A stretch of 64,000 nucleotides of DNA. It comes from Gadus chalcogrammus (lineage: Eukaryota; Chordata; Actinopteri; Gadiformes; Gadidae). Made by a program: the position numbers and the translations under genes. The notes under the pieces are model-generated. The model ran no database searches. It was not told the DNA's origin and saw only the letters and a list, made by a program, of their open reading frames with translations. Each line of letters begins with the position of its first letter. The first letter of the stretch is position 1. The stretch covers positions 3,551,813 to 3,615,812 of the forward strand of contig NC_079412.1 in the NCBI RefSeq assembly GCF_026213295.1. Reading direction: 5' to 3'. This document shows positions 42,201 to 50,386 of the stretch, piece by piece.

Positions 42201-45200
42201 AACCCACTCTTGAAAAAAAGTTAGCCATCCGTACTTTTGTAGGCTTTCACTTTTTGTGCGGTATAAGGTGAGGGATTCGCTATAAGATAAATGTAAATAT
42301 CTCCAAACTCCACGTCTGGTCGAGACGTTGCCAACTTCAAAGCAATTAACACATCAGTGGGTGCTGTGTATGGATCCTAAGTTCCGAGTATGTTTATCTT
42401 TTATTGTTATCTAATTTGAACAATTATGGTCTTAATAGTTGATTGATAGTAGTATTGGATATCTGCAAGGCTCCAATTCCCCTGGCTGGCTGCTGTTCAT
42501 CGCCATTTTGTCGGCGTCTGTTGCCCTCCAGGCAGCCACGGTAGTTACGTGACTGCAAATTATGAATAGACCCTAGAGCAGGCGTGTCAAACTCAAATAC
42601 CCAGTGGGCCGAAATAAAAAAATGGGTCGAGGGCCGGACATGTTCAATATTTATTATGAACTTAAGTTTTACCCATATTGAATCTGAAAGTGTCCTAAAG
42701 CTTAGGCTTATTAGCTATTGCAATAAGATTTATGTATTTGTTGGCCTAAACATGAACTCAGCCTTAGTTTTACACATATATATGTTATCTGAAACAAGGA
42801 GTCTCAGATCGATTTTCAAAATAAAATAAAGAAGACACTAATTCTCATGCCGCTCTCATTGAAAATCCAAACATTAAGATTTATTTATTTGTAGGTCTAA
42901 ACATGAACTCAGCCTTAGTTTTACACATATAAATAGATGTGTAATCTGAAACAAGGAATCTAACTCAAATCAAATGTCAAAATACAATAAAGAAGACACT
43001 AATTTCGCATGCCTCAGTTAAAATCCAAAAATATACAAAAGTGCAAAAATGAAACCTATGCTACATTAAAGCTCAGTTTACTGCACCGTGATTTGCCCTG
43101 GTGCCTGAACCAGATACTTGACATCTCTTCTTCGACGCAAGTTCCTCAATGTTTGGGGTCAGGCTCTGAGCTGAGGAAATCCTCAGGATTGAGTGAAGGT
43201 GTTCATTAGTGAGACAACTCCTGTGTGATGTTTTGTTGAACTTCATTACAGAGAAAAGTTGTTCACATAGGTATGTGCTACCAAACATAGAGAGCATTTG
43301 AGCAACTTGAGCACGCAGCTGGGGCATTGTGTCAGGGATGAAACGTGGAAACTGTGCAGCACCAACAGAGTCATACTTCGACCTGAGTGTGTCGCTACAT
43401 TGGAGTTCGATCAGCTCCATTTGGAGGTTGGTTAGTGCGCTTTCCACGTCAACTGCAAACGGATTACTGAGCAGTTCAAACCTACTCTTTTGGGCTTCAA
43501 AGTCGGCAAATCGGCGTGTGAAGTCGGCACTAAGTAGGCCGAGCTTTTCAGCAAATTGTGCACTTGGGAACACAGAGACCTGCTCTTTCATAGTTTGGCA
43601 GCACTGGGCACGGCCCAGGTTTTCTCGCAGTATTTGTATCTCCCACAGGCGCAGCTTGGTTTTAAACGCCTTCACCGCAGCGTCCAGGTCAGTGATCACA
43701 TGATCCCGTCCTTGAAGCTGCAGGTTGAGCGCATTGAGATGGCTCGTAATGTCACACATAGTTGTGCCATGCATTGATTTCAGTCCTAAAAGTTCCTCTG
43801 TAACGCGCAGGCTCGAGTCAACTCCGCGGATGAAGATTGACAGCTGGCCCGTATCTGATGTGTCGGTGCTCTCATCCACAGCGAGGGAGTATGCGATGAA
43901 ATGTTTTCCCTTTTCCGTCAGCTGTTGTTGTAAATTGGTGGTGAGCTCAAATACCCGATCAGCAACGGTGTTCCTGCTCAGACTGACGTTTAAAAATGCT
44001 TGTCTTTTATCTGGGCACACGACATCCCAAACTTTTAACAAGCAGTTTTGTAGAAATTCTCCCTCGGTAAAGGGCCGGGCGGATTTAGCAATCTCCTCAG
44101 CCACAATGAAACTAGCCTTTGCAGCATCACTTTGTATTTTGGCTTTAACAAACATAGTCTGCTGTGACACCAAACTTCGTTTCAACTCCACTACCTTCTG
44201 TAGCTTCTGCTGAATGTTCATATCCTTGTACTTGTCTTGATGTCTTGTTTCATAGTGACGTCTTAAATTGTACTCTTTCGTGACAGCCACATCTGCCCTG
44301 CACACAAGACAGATGGGTTTGCCCTTCATATCGGTGAACATGTATTCAGCCTCCCACCTCTCTTGAAAAACCCTGTTCTCAATTGCCCCTTTCACACCGC
44401 CGCAAAATCGGGGCCGGTTCCGGGCCAGTTCGGAGCTAGGGCCAGGGCTTTGGTTTCACACCGCCAAAGAACCGGCTCCAGCCCCTAAAAACCGGTTCAA
44501 CTCTGGCCCCACTTTAGAGCTGGGCTAGAACTAGAACCGCTTTTACGCCGGGGGCAGGGGGCGGAGTTATCTGTACCTTCATAAACAGGAAGACCAACGA
44601 AGGCATTTTTTAAAACACCGAAGTAAACAATGGACGTGAATCCGTGTATGGTTCTTTTTTGTTTTTTCTGATTTTGTTTTAAATCGGAATATTCAAAGAA
44701 CGAACCATACACGGATTGAATCGAAGACGAAATTGTTCCCTCTTCGTCATAACTATCAAACCAAACATCCTTCACATTCACCGAGCGAACATTATGAAAG
44801 TAAAATGCACATTTCTCGCTAAAAATGTTTCCATAAACGCATTTAATGGCGTAACTATGTTACTATTTCCACCCAGAATAAAGAAAGATGTCGGCCGTAT
44901 GCTTCTGTCCAAGCTCACTAGCGGAGACGTTTGCAGTGACGTCATGACGTTGCTCACGCCGGCTCCATGGCTGGCTCTGGCCGGTGTGAAACCAACCGGT
45001 TCTTAACTGGGGTAAGGCTGGAACCAGTTTGGAACTGGCCCTAGCACCAGCCCGGAACTGGCTCTCGGTTCTTTTTGGTGTGAAAGCGGCAAATGTCCAC
45101 TTTCCGTTTAGCCAATTATTTTTTTTCGGGGAAAGCATCAGGTAGCTAACAAAAAGTTAGCTAAGAAACCTAAGCTACTTCAGGTGATAAACAGTATGAT

Positions 45201-47202
45201 GCTGCTGCAGTAAACATTCTAGACTAGAGGGCTACAGGTAGTGGGGGATGGGCTCGCGCTTGCGGGCCTCGATTGACGTATACCAGCGCAGCGGCAGTGC
45301 ATTGTGGGACTTGCAGTTTTAACGCTGAAATGCGATAAACCGGCGGGCCAGTTCTGATAGACATTAGATATTATCTCGCGAGCCAAATAGCTGTCAATCT
45401 GAAGGCCCGTGGGCCTTCAGATTGACAGCTATGCCCTAGAGTATCTGTGGTATAAAGGCTGGGACGAATTTCAAATTATAAATATGTACAATCCATAACG
45501 TTAGCTATCTGGCTCATAGCTCAGCTGACTAAAATACCTCCCGTTGCCAAGTCGTAGCTAAGGTCCGTCCTATTTATGTGAAAAATGTTATATTTGGTAT
45601 AGCTGCTCGCAGCTATATATATATATATATAAAATTATTAGTGCTGTCAAGCGATTAAAATATGTAATCACGATTAATTGCATTAATCGCGAGTAATCAC
45701 GATTAATCGCAATTATTTTTTCTATGCTAAATATCCCTTGATTTCTTTGTCCCATTAATTTTTTCATTTTAATGCTCTTATCAACATGGAGAAGTGCATC
45801 GGCTTGCCTTGTGCAAATGTTTTTTTATTGATAACAACATTGGCATATACTGATTAAAACAGGACGATACAAAAAAAAAGCCTATAGTGCAATTAAACGC
45901 TGAACATACAAACATACTGCCTTGGACATAGCAGTCAGGCTACTGCTTCTTTGTTTTGAGCCAAAGAAAAAAAAAAATCTATATTTATAAATAAATAAAT
46001 AAATTGCGTTAATCGCGCGATAAAAATATTAACGCCGTTAAAATTGGTTTGCGTTAACGCCGTTAATAACGCGATTTAACTGACGGCACTAATAATTATC
46101 TTTAATTACTTTATCTTGTATTGTTGCTGCTATGTGGCTGTTGAGGGACCGAGTCTAAGAATTGTACTCTTTTGTACTTCATTTATAAGTACTTATAAAT
46201 TCAAATGTAATAAAAGCTTTCAGTCTTTCCAGGTGTATTTGTAGTTTTGTAAAACCGATGTTTATATTCTTTATTCTTTTTATTTTTTTGTTGGTACGGT
46301 GTGGGCAGTGGTTGTTCATTTTGAATTGTCACATAATATTGTATAATCGCTGGTTTGTACAACCGTACCCTTATTTCTACAGTAATACTTCACCCAGATC
46401 TGGGTGAGGTAAATAATTGAAGGCTTAATGGTTGGTTGATTGTAGGATAATAATCATGAGGTTAAAATGGATTTTACTGACTAATTCGATAGGATTCCTT
46501 TTCACATGCTTGTTTTTCTGAACTTTTCAAGGTATCATTTGGAAGTGGGTCAAAGACATGAAGCTTTTATTTTTTTGTGGGGCCATTAGGAAACTAGATC
46601 CATTCAACATGCCTGTATTGCTGTGATATAACACTTGGAGTCTTTCTCTAGAGGCTAGCTCTGTTAACGAAACCTTGTTTCTCTCTTTAGGTCGGGGGGG
46701 TGCCTCTATCTTTGGGAAACAGTTTGAAGACGAGATCCACTCGGAACTCAAGTTCTCAGGTAATCACTTCTCATTGGTTCTGACGCTCGTCGTATTCTGT
46801 TATGTTTAATATATTCATACATTGAAGGAAGTGGCTCTCGGTGGATGGGAATTGATCGAGGTTTCTCTGCATCACCGCCTGTTGCATGTTGCTGTTTTAA
46901 AACAATATGCACGTTCCATTTTTCGAGTTCTGTGTTTATGTTTGAGACTGACTAAACTATATAACATGCACGACCTCAAAGGGGCGGGTATTCTGGCGAT
47001 GGCGAATGCAGGCCCCAACACAAACGGAAGCCAATTCTTCCTCACACTCGGAGAGACTCAGTGGTTGGATGGAAAACACACAATCTTTGGCCGAGTGCGC
47101 CAAGGAATGGGCGTGGTGAACCGCATCGGAATGGTGGAGACCAACACCCAGGACCGGCCCGCCGACGACATCAAGATCCTGAGGGCCTTCGTCACCGATT
47201 GA
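27186..47202 (+). CDS. ppil1: peptidyl-prolyl cis-trans isomerase-like 1 (four coding exons)
   Basis: Exons 27186-27241, 27586-27740, 46691-46759 and 46982-47202 join in phase to 501 nt: 166 codons plus TGA, the same length as mammalian PPIL1. The start gives [12 protein letters not shown], the PPIL1 signature. Cyclophilin active-site residues are all present: [13 protein letters not shown] (R, F, M, Q), [15 protein letters not shown] (A, N, F) and [11 protein letters not shown] (W, L, H). PPIL1 is a nuclear prolyl isomerase of the spliceosome that binds SNW1/SKIP. Intron 2 is about 19 kb and full of transposons. An AATAAA follows the stop by 34 bp. No lesion is seen, so this should be a working gene. 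Confidence 0.95.
27586..27740 (+). CDS. ppil1: ppil1 exon 2
   Basis: A pyrimidine-rich acceptor (TTTTCTTGTCTTTCAG) precedes 27586. The exon encodes [20 protein letters not shown] through [11 protein letters not shown] and ends phase 1 at donor GTGAGC (27741). The last 25 bp are the first copy of a 55-bp triplication. Confidence 0.95.
27716..27880 (+). repeat. 55-bp triplication across the ppil1 exon 2 donor
   Basis: Units begin at 27716, 27771 and 27826, each CAGGGGG(G/C)AGA(T/C)CCCAC.GGGACAG then GTGAGCTTACCATGCACTAA and TACCTACAG. The donor GACAG|GTGAGC recurs at 27741, 27796 and 27851. A TACCTACAG acceptor-like end precedes units 2 and 3. In units 2 and 3 a 22-nt segment therefore sits between acceptor-like and donor-like signals. 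Confidence 0.9.
27918..28845. mobile_element. non-autonomous hAT in ppil1 intron 2
   Basis: Termini CAGGGGTTTTCAAAGTG and CACAGTTTGAAAACCACTG with exact 8-bp duplication CTTTACAC (27910-27917 and 28846-28853). Near the 3' end GCGCCCCCCAGGGGCGCC forms a hairpin. A segment around GAAGATACAAGTGTGTAGAT is duplicated internally (28424 and 28627). No transposase. Confidence 0.92.
28854..29984. other. intron sequence without genes
   Basis: No coding signal. The piece around 29280-29640 (CTCTAGCGCCACCAGCAGGT, TTTTGACCCATTCATCCAA) looks like a dispersed fish repeat, and CAGGGTTTCCGCAGGG near 29669 looks like a transposon end without a partner. Confidence 0.4.
30399..30524. repeat. foldback hairpin, second copy
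   Basis: Arms TATAGAACGTCGCCGGTCAT and its complement, with AAATAAGCCCCTTCAGGG / CCCTGTCGGGGCTTATTT inside, form a ~125-bp hairpin homologous to 3482-3612. Confidence 0.8.
30624..31588. mobile_element. long-TIR non-autonomous DNA element
   Basis: The left arm (AACAAGT, AGTAGCCGC, CACATCTG, TCCGCATAGATTTCTATGCG) is mirrored at 31520-31588, giving imperfect ~90-bp inverted repeats. Each arm itself contains the palindrome CCGCATAGA..TCTATGCGG. Target duplication unclear; no ORF of note. Confidence 0.55.
32025..34616. mobile_element. hAT with an L2 LINE inserted in it
   Basis: Termini CAGTGGTTCTCAAACG and TTGAGAACGGCTG are Charlie-like ends. Flanks CTATAGAC and CTATCAAC agree at 6 of 8 positions, a decayed target duplication. 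GTACCACTAGAGGGCGC near the right end is typical. About 1.7 kb of the interior is a LINE insertion. Confidence 0.75.
32795..34341 (+). pseudogene. L2-clade LINE reverse transcriptase, 5'-truncated and broken
   Basis: 32795-33568 reads [63 protein letters not shown] and the CYADD motif, then stops. About 20 codons between the YADD block and NFLQLNEDK appear deleted, and a further frameshift precedes [10 protein letters not shown]. The rest (33610-34341) is the typical L2 C-terminus ([36 protein letters not shown]). The 3' UTR ends with GCACTTTGAGTCTGCC, AAAAGTGCTATATAAATAAA and TTGCC repeats near 34535. Confidence 0.88.
34617..35531. other. intron sequence with repeat fragments
   Basis: TAGGGGTCCAACCGGATCAC at 34649 looks like a single hAT end without a partner. 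TTTAAAGGGAAACTTCACCC at 34834 starts another known-style fish repeat. TAATTGACATTTCTCTGGGC is duplicated at 35319 and 35379. No gene. Confidence 0.4.
35532..36918. mobile_element. Harbinger-type element with a Myb-like gene
   Basis: Termini GGGGTGTTCCACGAACGGAGG and TTTGTGGAACACCCC, with GGTTAAC-type subterminal repeats, define the element. The flanking triplets (AGA, ACA) do not match, so the duplication is unclear. It carries a Myb/SANT-like ORF but no transposase frame, so it is a deletion derivative. Confidence 0.75.
35725..35931 (+). CDS. Myb/SANT-like DNA-binding protein of Harbinger element (partial)
   Basis: The 68-codon [23 protein letters not shown] continues [20 protein letters not shown] and [17 protein letters not shown], the trihelix-type Myb domain of fish Harbinger accessory proteins. 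A downstream KYKN/QTG-like exon remnant ends at a GTAAGC donor near 36092, so the family's second exon is only vestigial. Confidence 0.7.
   Translation: METLIEMAKRAAYFNEMELQVLLESYDEEKDIITRKGNTKASATRRTKAWQRIADRVNALVTRQKHDP
37233..38549 (+). mobile_element. 5'-truncated non-LTR retrotransposon (RTE/Rex3-like or related)
   Basis: It is flanked by TATGTTACTA at 37223-37232 and after the element (from 38550), a 10-bp target duplication in the H3 MITE core. The 3' end is a short GGATGA tandem tail. The element consists almost wholly of the ORF described next. Confidence 0.85.
37234..38532 (+). CDS. LINE reverse transcriptase ORF, uninterrupted (432 codons, 5'-truncated)
   Basis: RT motifs in order: [54 protein letters not shown] (motif A Asp), [29 protein letters not shown] (FADD catalytic motif), [20 protein letters not shown]. 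The C-terminal part has [11 protein letters not shown] and [12 protein letters not shown], ending PPRPDPG. The endonuclease and RT N-terminus are missing. There is no stop or frameshift over 432 codons, so the copy is probably young, though not mobile by itself. RTE/Rex3 versus another clade needs a tree. Confidence 0.88.
   Translation: MCANYRGITLLSLPGKVYSKVLERRVRPIVEPQIEEEQCGFRPGRGTTDQLFTLARILEGAWEYAHPVYMCFVDLEKAYDRVPREKLWEVLREYGVRGSILRAIQSLYSQSESCVRVLGSQSVSFSVGAGLRQGCALSPILFVIYMDRISRRSRGGEGLQFGGLRISSLLFADDVVLIGSSACDLQHSLDRLAAECEAAGMRISTAKSEAMTLSRKPVDCLLQVGNESLAQVKEFKYLGVLFASEGTMEREIGRRIGAAGAVLRSLYRTVVTKRELSRKAKLSIYRSIFVPILTYGHEGWVMTERTRSRVQAAEMSFLRRVAGVSLRDRVRSSAIREELGLEPLLLYLERSQLRWFGHLVRMPTGRLPWEVFQARPVGRRPRGRPRTRWRDYISTLAWERLGIPPSELVNVAREREVWGPLLELLPPRPDPG
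39122..39633. mobile_element. foldback-type element with nested palindromes
   Basis: Inverted ends GTCACGTTAAAATTGTAC and GTACAATTTTAACGTGAC extend through GGGGGCGAAAATTGT. A second inverted repeat (TTTGCCCGCAAAACGGGCGA, TCAAATGACGT) spans 39364-39598. A 35-bp palindrome sits at 39256-39290 and recurs at 40188-40222. It interrupts a fish repeat around 39055-39790 that itself interrupts the H3 MITE. No coding capacity. Confidence 0.65.
40398..42578. other. intron stretch with two foldback hairpins
   Basis: 40933-40997 is a hairpin (AGGATGTCTGCATT...AATGCAGACATCCT, loop ~10 bp). 41042-41264 is a longer foldback (TACAGTTTCTGT.. to ..ACAGAAACTGTA) with TTTTCGCTCGGTTCT near its apex. GCCGTTTCTCAAT occurs at 41265 and 41631, probably ends of a MITE. 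No gene is seen. Confidence 0.55.
43073..44395 (-). pseudogene. GTF2IRD2/ZBED-like hAT transposase, internally deleted
   Basis: The frame is open for about 440 codons. It begins with a BED finger ([21 protein letters not shown]), then [17 protein letters not shown], and [20 protein letters not shown] around the first catalytic Asp. It ends with the dimerisation region ([33 protein letters not shown]). Comparison with the family (about 600-650 residues) shows KSMHGTT joined directly to [12 protein letters not shown]: roughly 180 residues, including the middle catalytic Asp region, are missing without breaking the frame. The true start is separated from this ORF by the MITE at 44388-45087. Confidence 0.85.
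44388..45087. mobile_element. MITE with CTTTCACACCG ends, containing an H3 core
   Basis: Ends CCTTTCACACCGCC and GGTGTGAAAGCGG with GGTTCCGG/CCGGTTC subterminal repeats. The middle (44738-44910) is the same core sequence as in the H3 Harbinger MITEs although the ends are unrelated. It interrupts the 5' part of the hAT transposase. Confidence 0.75.
45639..46091. mobile_element. non-autonomous hAT (TAGAGCTGTCAG family), second copy
   Basis: Termini TAGTGCTGTCAAGCG and AACTGACGGCACTA, flanks AAAATTAT and ATAATTAT (7 of 8 match). The interior is homologous, in reverse, to 22150-22619 (GAAGTGCATCGGCTTGCCTT versus its complement). Confidence 0.85.
46092..46690 (+). other. ppil1: 3' part of ppil1 intron 2
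   Basis: AT-rich intron with no recognisable repeat or ORF. It ends in TTTCTCTCTTTAG, the acceptor of exon 3. Confidence 0.6.
46691..46759 (+). CDS. ppil1: ppil1 exon 3
   Basis: The 69-bp exon completes a split Gly codon and encodes [20 protein letters not shown] then FS, ending phase 1 at donor GTAATC (46760). This matches the cyclophilin loop after the TGTG motif. Confidence 0.94.
46982..47202 (+). CDS. ppil1: ppil1 exon 4 and stop
   Basis: The exon starts after CTCAAAG and encodes [35 protein letters not shown] and the end [11 protein letters not shown], then TGA. The acceptor lacks a close pyrimidine tract, but a good branch-point-like ACTGACTAAAC lies about 35 bp upstream. Phase and protein match require this boundary. 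Confidence 0.92.
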
Positions 47203-47235
47203 ATGACCTCGTTTTCTACATTTTAAAAATACTGT

Positions 47236-47241
47236 AATAAA
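47236..47241 (+). terminator. ppil1: ppil1 polyadenylation signal
   Basis: AATAAA 34 bp after the stop codon, followed by T-rich sequence (ATGTTTTTGTTTACGTG). Confidence 0.75.
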
Positions 47242-48101
47242 TGTTTTTGTTTACGTGTGAGTGGATCCATGGCCAGGCAAAGGGGTGTATTTCTGTGTGT
47301 GGTGGAGCCCTTGAGGCAGTTCCTATAATAACTTGACAATTGTGAGGCTGAGAAGCGTCAGGGGCTGCTGCTTTATATGGTGCGTGTTTACAGAGGAGCC
47401 AAACATGGTGTGACACTGAGTGTGCTGCTGTTAACCAATCAACGGTCTGTACATCTGTCAGAGGGTGAACTTTATAATTTTGAGGATGACAGTGTTCCTG
47501 ATAAGGCCTCATATTAAAGACCTTTCAGCCATGGTATTAACATGTGACTGCATACGAATGTGTCCACAGACATGGTGACTAATGTATGATAGTAAGCATT
47601 ATTGGCCCTTAACACTAATATTCAGAAACACTGCCTCAAAAAGCTATTGGCTTAAGCAACACCAGTAGAGGCATATACTTTTCCCTGAACTTTTAAACGT
47701 TGGAAACGTGCAAAAACATAATTATATATTTATGTGGTATTCAGTCCAATGCTTAAAATATATCTGGCATTCAGTAGGCCAATGCTGTGGTAGTAATAAT
47801 AATAATACATTTAATTTAGAGGCGCCTTTCATGACACCCAAGGTCACCTTACAGAGCATATAGTCATCATTCAAAACTATGTAAAACAGACTAGGAATAA
47901 AAGGAAAACAGAGGTTAAACATGAAAAATGATAATAATTAATAACACTCAAAGACGCCTAAAGTGAAGGGGGGACCTCACTAACCACCAATATGTAGCAC
48001 CCAGTTGGGTGATGCACGGCAGCCAATTGGCGCCAGAACGCTCACTACACACCAGCTTGAGGTGGAGAGTTAGGGATGAGGTGGAGAGTGAGGGAAAAGA
48101 A
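47242..48101. other. intergenic, LINE tail fragment inside
   Basis: No gene is visible. 47792-47945 (AATAATAATACATTTAATTT, GGCGCCTTTCATGACACCCA) is the reversed 3' end of an L2-like LINE with its ATT tail. The rest is unique-looking. Confidence 0.5.
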
Positions 48102-48286
48102 CATTTAAACACTATCTACCATATTTAAACACTGTCGATCACATTTAAGCAATATCGACCACATGTAAACACTATCGACCACATTTAAACACTATCGACC
48201 ATATTTAAACACTATGGACCACATTTAAACACTATGGACCACATTTAAACATGTAAACCCTATCGACCACATTTAAACACTATCGA
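48102..48286. repeat. minisatellite, 20-21-bp unit
   Basis: About nine units of ACATTTAAACACTATCGACC with small variants (ATGGACC, GTCGATC). There are no unique spacers, so this is a plain tandem repeat. Confidence 0.85.
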
Positions 48287-48559
48287 CGGTAGTGTATGGG
48301 GGATGGCAGGTATGGTAAAAGGGTGTAAAGTACTGTATGACCAAGTGTTTCTTTCTGTTCAATATAACTTTATCAGTCCCCTGTAGGAGACATTTGTTAA
48401 TGTTTGTCCCCATAAAACAATAATGGTAAAAAAAATACAAAAAAATACGGTAAGTAAGTCACACCGTCCAATTAGAAGGCTCCAATTACTACTCACTCCC
48501 CCTACTCACTGCCACCAATGCAAAGCGAGCAGAACTGAGTAGGGGAGGGCGTAGCCTCG

Positions 48560-49140
48560 TTTCCACATACGTATGTTTTTCGTATCCGTGCTTCCGTAAA
48601 TTTACGGAAGGGGTCGCTAGTGTTTTACGTAAGGACATGAATTTATTTACGGACAGCCAAAAAGATGGGGGAACGTATGATAATGGCCGTTTTTAGGAGA
48701 CCGGTACTTTGGAACATGAGGATCGACATATACAGAGATAAAAAAAACAACCAGGCTTGGAAAGAGATCGGCGAGGAGTTTGGCCTGCCCGGTACTTACA
48801 TGTTTTTTGAAATATATTTAATTAAAAAGCCATCAATTAGGACTATACAAATAATACAATCAATATACGATCTTAAAATCAGACTATTTTATATATATCA
48901 AAATGATGAAGTATAGAGGAAACGAAAATAAAAATACTCACAATTTGTCTTTTTATTCACTCAAACTGACAATCAAAAGCAAGCGAGCTAGCAAAACTTT
49001 CATACGGTATCTCCGTAAAACGACGGCGAAAGTTAAATTTTTTGAACGTATATTACGGACATACCGGACAGAAATGTTATGGAGGGGAGGAGTCTCGGAG
49101 GAATCACGTACTCACTGCACGAAGATGTGACACGTTCGGC
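48560..49140 (+). mobile_element. non-autonomous DNA element with a MADF-type exon
   Basis: The left part starts GCCTCGTTTCCACATACGTA. The right limit is unclear (CGTATATTACGGACATACCG near 49045 looks like the mirrored end). It contains ATG at 48665 with RRPVLWNMRIDIYRDKKNNQ and AWKEIGEEFGLPG, the first helices of a MADF (Myb/SANT-like) domain, ending at a GTACTT donor (48792). MADF proteins accompany some Harbinger-type nucleases. The rest of the gene is missing. Confidence 0.55.
48665..48791 (+). CDS. MADF domain exon fragment
   Basis: Forty-two codons plus one base from ATG to a G|GTACTT donor, with conserved RPVLW, YRD and AWKEI(G)EEFG positions of the MADF fold. No second exon was identified. 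Confidence 0.5.
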
Positions 49141-49169
49141 TCAGCTGCACTTGGAGGTTATGGTAGGTG

Positions 49170-49500
49170 TATGGAAGTAAATCTGTGCCATCGGGTTTTG
49201 AAAATAAAAACACATTGAATTATAAGCACTGGATATTTATGCATTGAAATAACCTACCTGAATTTTTTGCCTCTGAATTTAACTCTTTACATTTTCAATA
49301 TATCATATTCACCTTTATTTTTCAATGTCAAAAAATTCAACGTTAAAATATTCAACTCAAATATTTTCAACTTGCCAAAATTCAGTCCGCCAAAGTCACC
49401 ATCAAAATTCAATGTACGAAATTCAGTGTTAACATCCGGGGACCCAAGTAAGAGCAATCGATCCTAGATGCTAGATCGCGGTCAAACGAGTGGGCGCGTC
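49170..49500 (+). repeat. dispersed repeat, copy 1 (inverted mate at 61856-62185)
   Basis: It runs from TATGGAAGTAAATCTGTGCC to CAAACGAGTGGGCGCGTC. The interior holds many degenerate ATTCAAC / TTCAATRT words. The reverse-complement copy is at 61856-62185 and a partial direct copy at 52207-52300. No ORF and no obvious transposon class. Confidence 0.75.
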
Positions 49501-49743
49501 ATTCTCGTTGGATACCTGACTCTCACGCGGGAAGGCAAAACAGATCTAGCCATGTCCACCTGCAACAGCAGCAGTAATGGTACGGAGCCCCCTAAGAGAC
49601 ATGGAGGAAAAAAAATATTTTGGTTGAAAAAAATAAAATAAAAATCAGAGAGAAAAATAATAATTTGGTTTGCGAGAAATCGCAAACCAACTTCCGGGTC
49701 AGAATTTATCTTCCGTGTCAGAGGAAAAACTGACGACCGCAAC

Positions 49744-50098
49744 GATGAAGCATGGGAGATCATCGTTTATTTTGAGCTTGGCCGCAAATATTCGGACATC
49801 AAATCAATGCTTGCCAGTAGGCACGCCTTCCACATAAGTGAGAGACATCTGAAGAGGATACTGCGAGATAGGGGACACTCGCCGCAAGGCGTACTCTGAC
49901 CTGTCGGTCCTGGTGGATTTTATTAGCGACCAACTGCAGTACTCTGGACAGCTTCACGGGTACCGATGGATGTACGCTAAATGCAGGGAGCATGGACTGC
50001 GTGTGAGGAAAGAGGATGTGCGGTTGTTATTGAAAGAGCTCGATCCCAGAGGAGTGTCACGAAGGCTAGCGAGACGTCTCAGACGACGAAACTACTAG
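49744..50098 (+). pseudogene. integrase-type transposon gene, N-terminal part
   Basis: One frame reads AWEIIVYFELGRKYSDIKSM and ISERHLKRILRDRG. After a 1-base shift near 49880 it continues RRKAYSDLSVLVDFISDQLQ, LHGYRWMYAKCREHGLRVRK and ELDPRGVSRRLARRLRRRNY, then stop. This is the helix-turn-helix region preceding the rve-type integrase core in a family of fish transposon proteins (Ginger or IS3EU-like; clade uncertain). The catalytic core is absent here. Confidence 0.65.
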
Positions 50099-50133
50099 TG
50101 TAGATAGATATTAGATAGTGTACATAATATACA

Positions 50134-50386
50134 ACTAGTATTACTTTTCATACCCTGACATGTTTTTATTGTTAATGTTCCTGCAGTCTTCTTCTAAATA
50201 TCACATGATGTTGCTGTGGTGTCAAGACAGCTGATTTTATACAGGTTTCAGGTCATCCTACTTGAACCGGCAGGACGACCGCACCCCCTGCTGTATACAA
50301 TCAGCTGTGTTGACACTGCAGCAACATCATGTGACATTAAGAAGAAGACTTCAGGAACTTGTCATGGTATGAAAAGTAATACTAGT
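50134..50386. repeat. foldback hairpin of about 250 bp
   Basis: The arm from ACTAGTATTACTTTTCATACC through TCACATGATGTTGCTG and CAGCTGATT is mirrored in the second half, leaving a loop of about 45 bp near 50260. It lies between the two oppositely oriented integrase-gene pieces. Confidence 0.8.

Larger units (their letters stand above)
42579..45433 (-). mobile_element. Charlie-type hAT with long transposase ORF
   Basis: Termini CAGGCGTGTCAAACTC and ATTGACAGCTATG with exact 8-bp duplication CCCTAGAG (42571-42578 and 45434-45441). It carries the transposase on the minus strand, and a 700-bp MITE is inserted at the gene's 5' end. Confidence 0.88.

Noticed and set aside
48102..48286. CRISPR-like short repeat array
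   Set aside because: Units are contiguous 20-21-bp tandem repeats with no unique spacers, in vertebrate DNA; a minisatellite.
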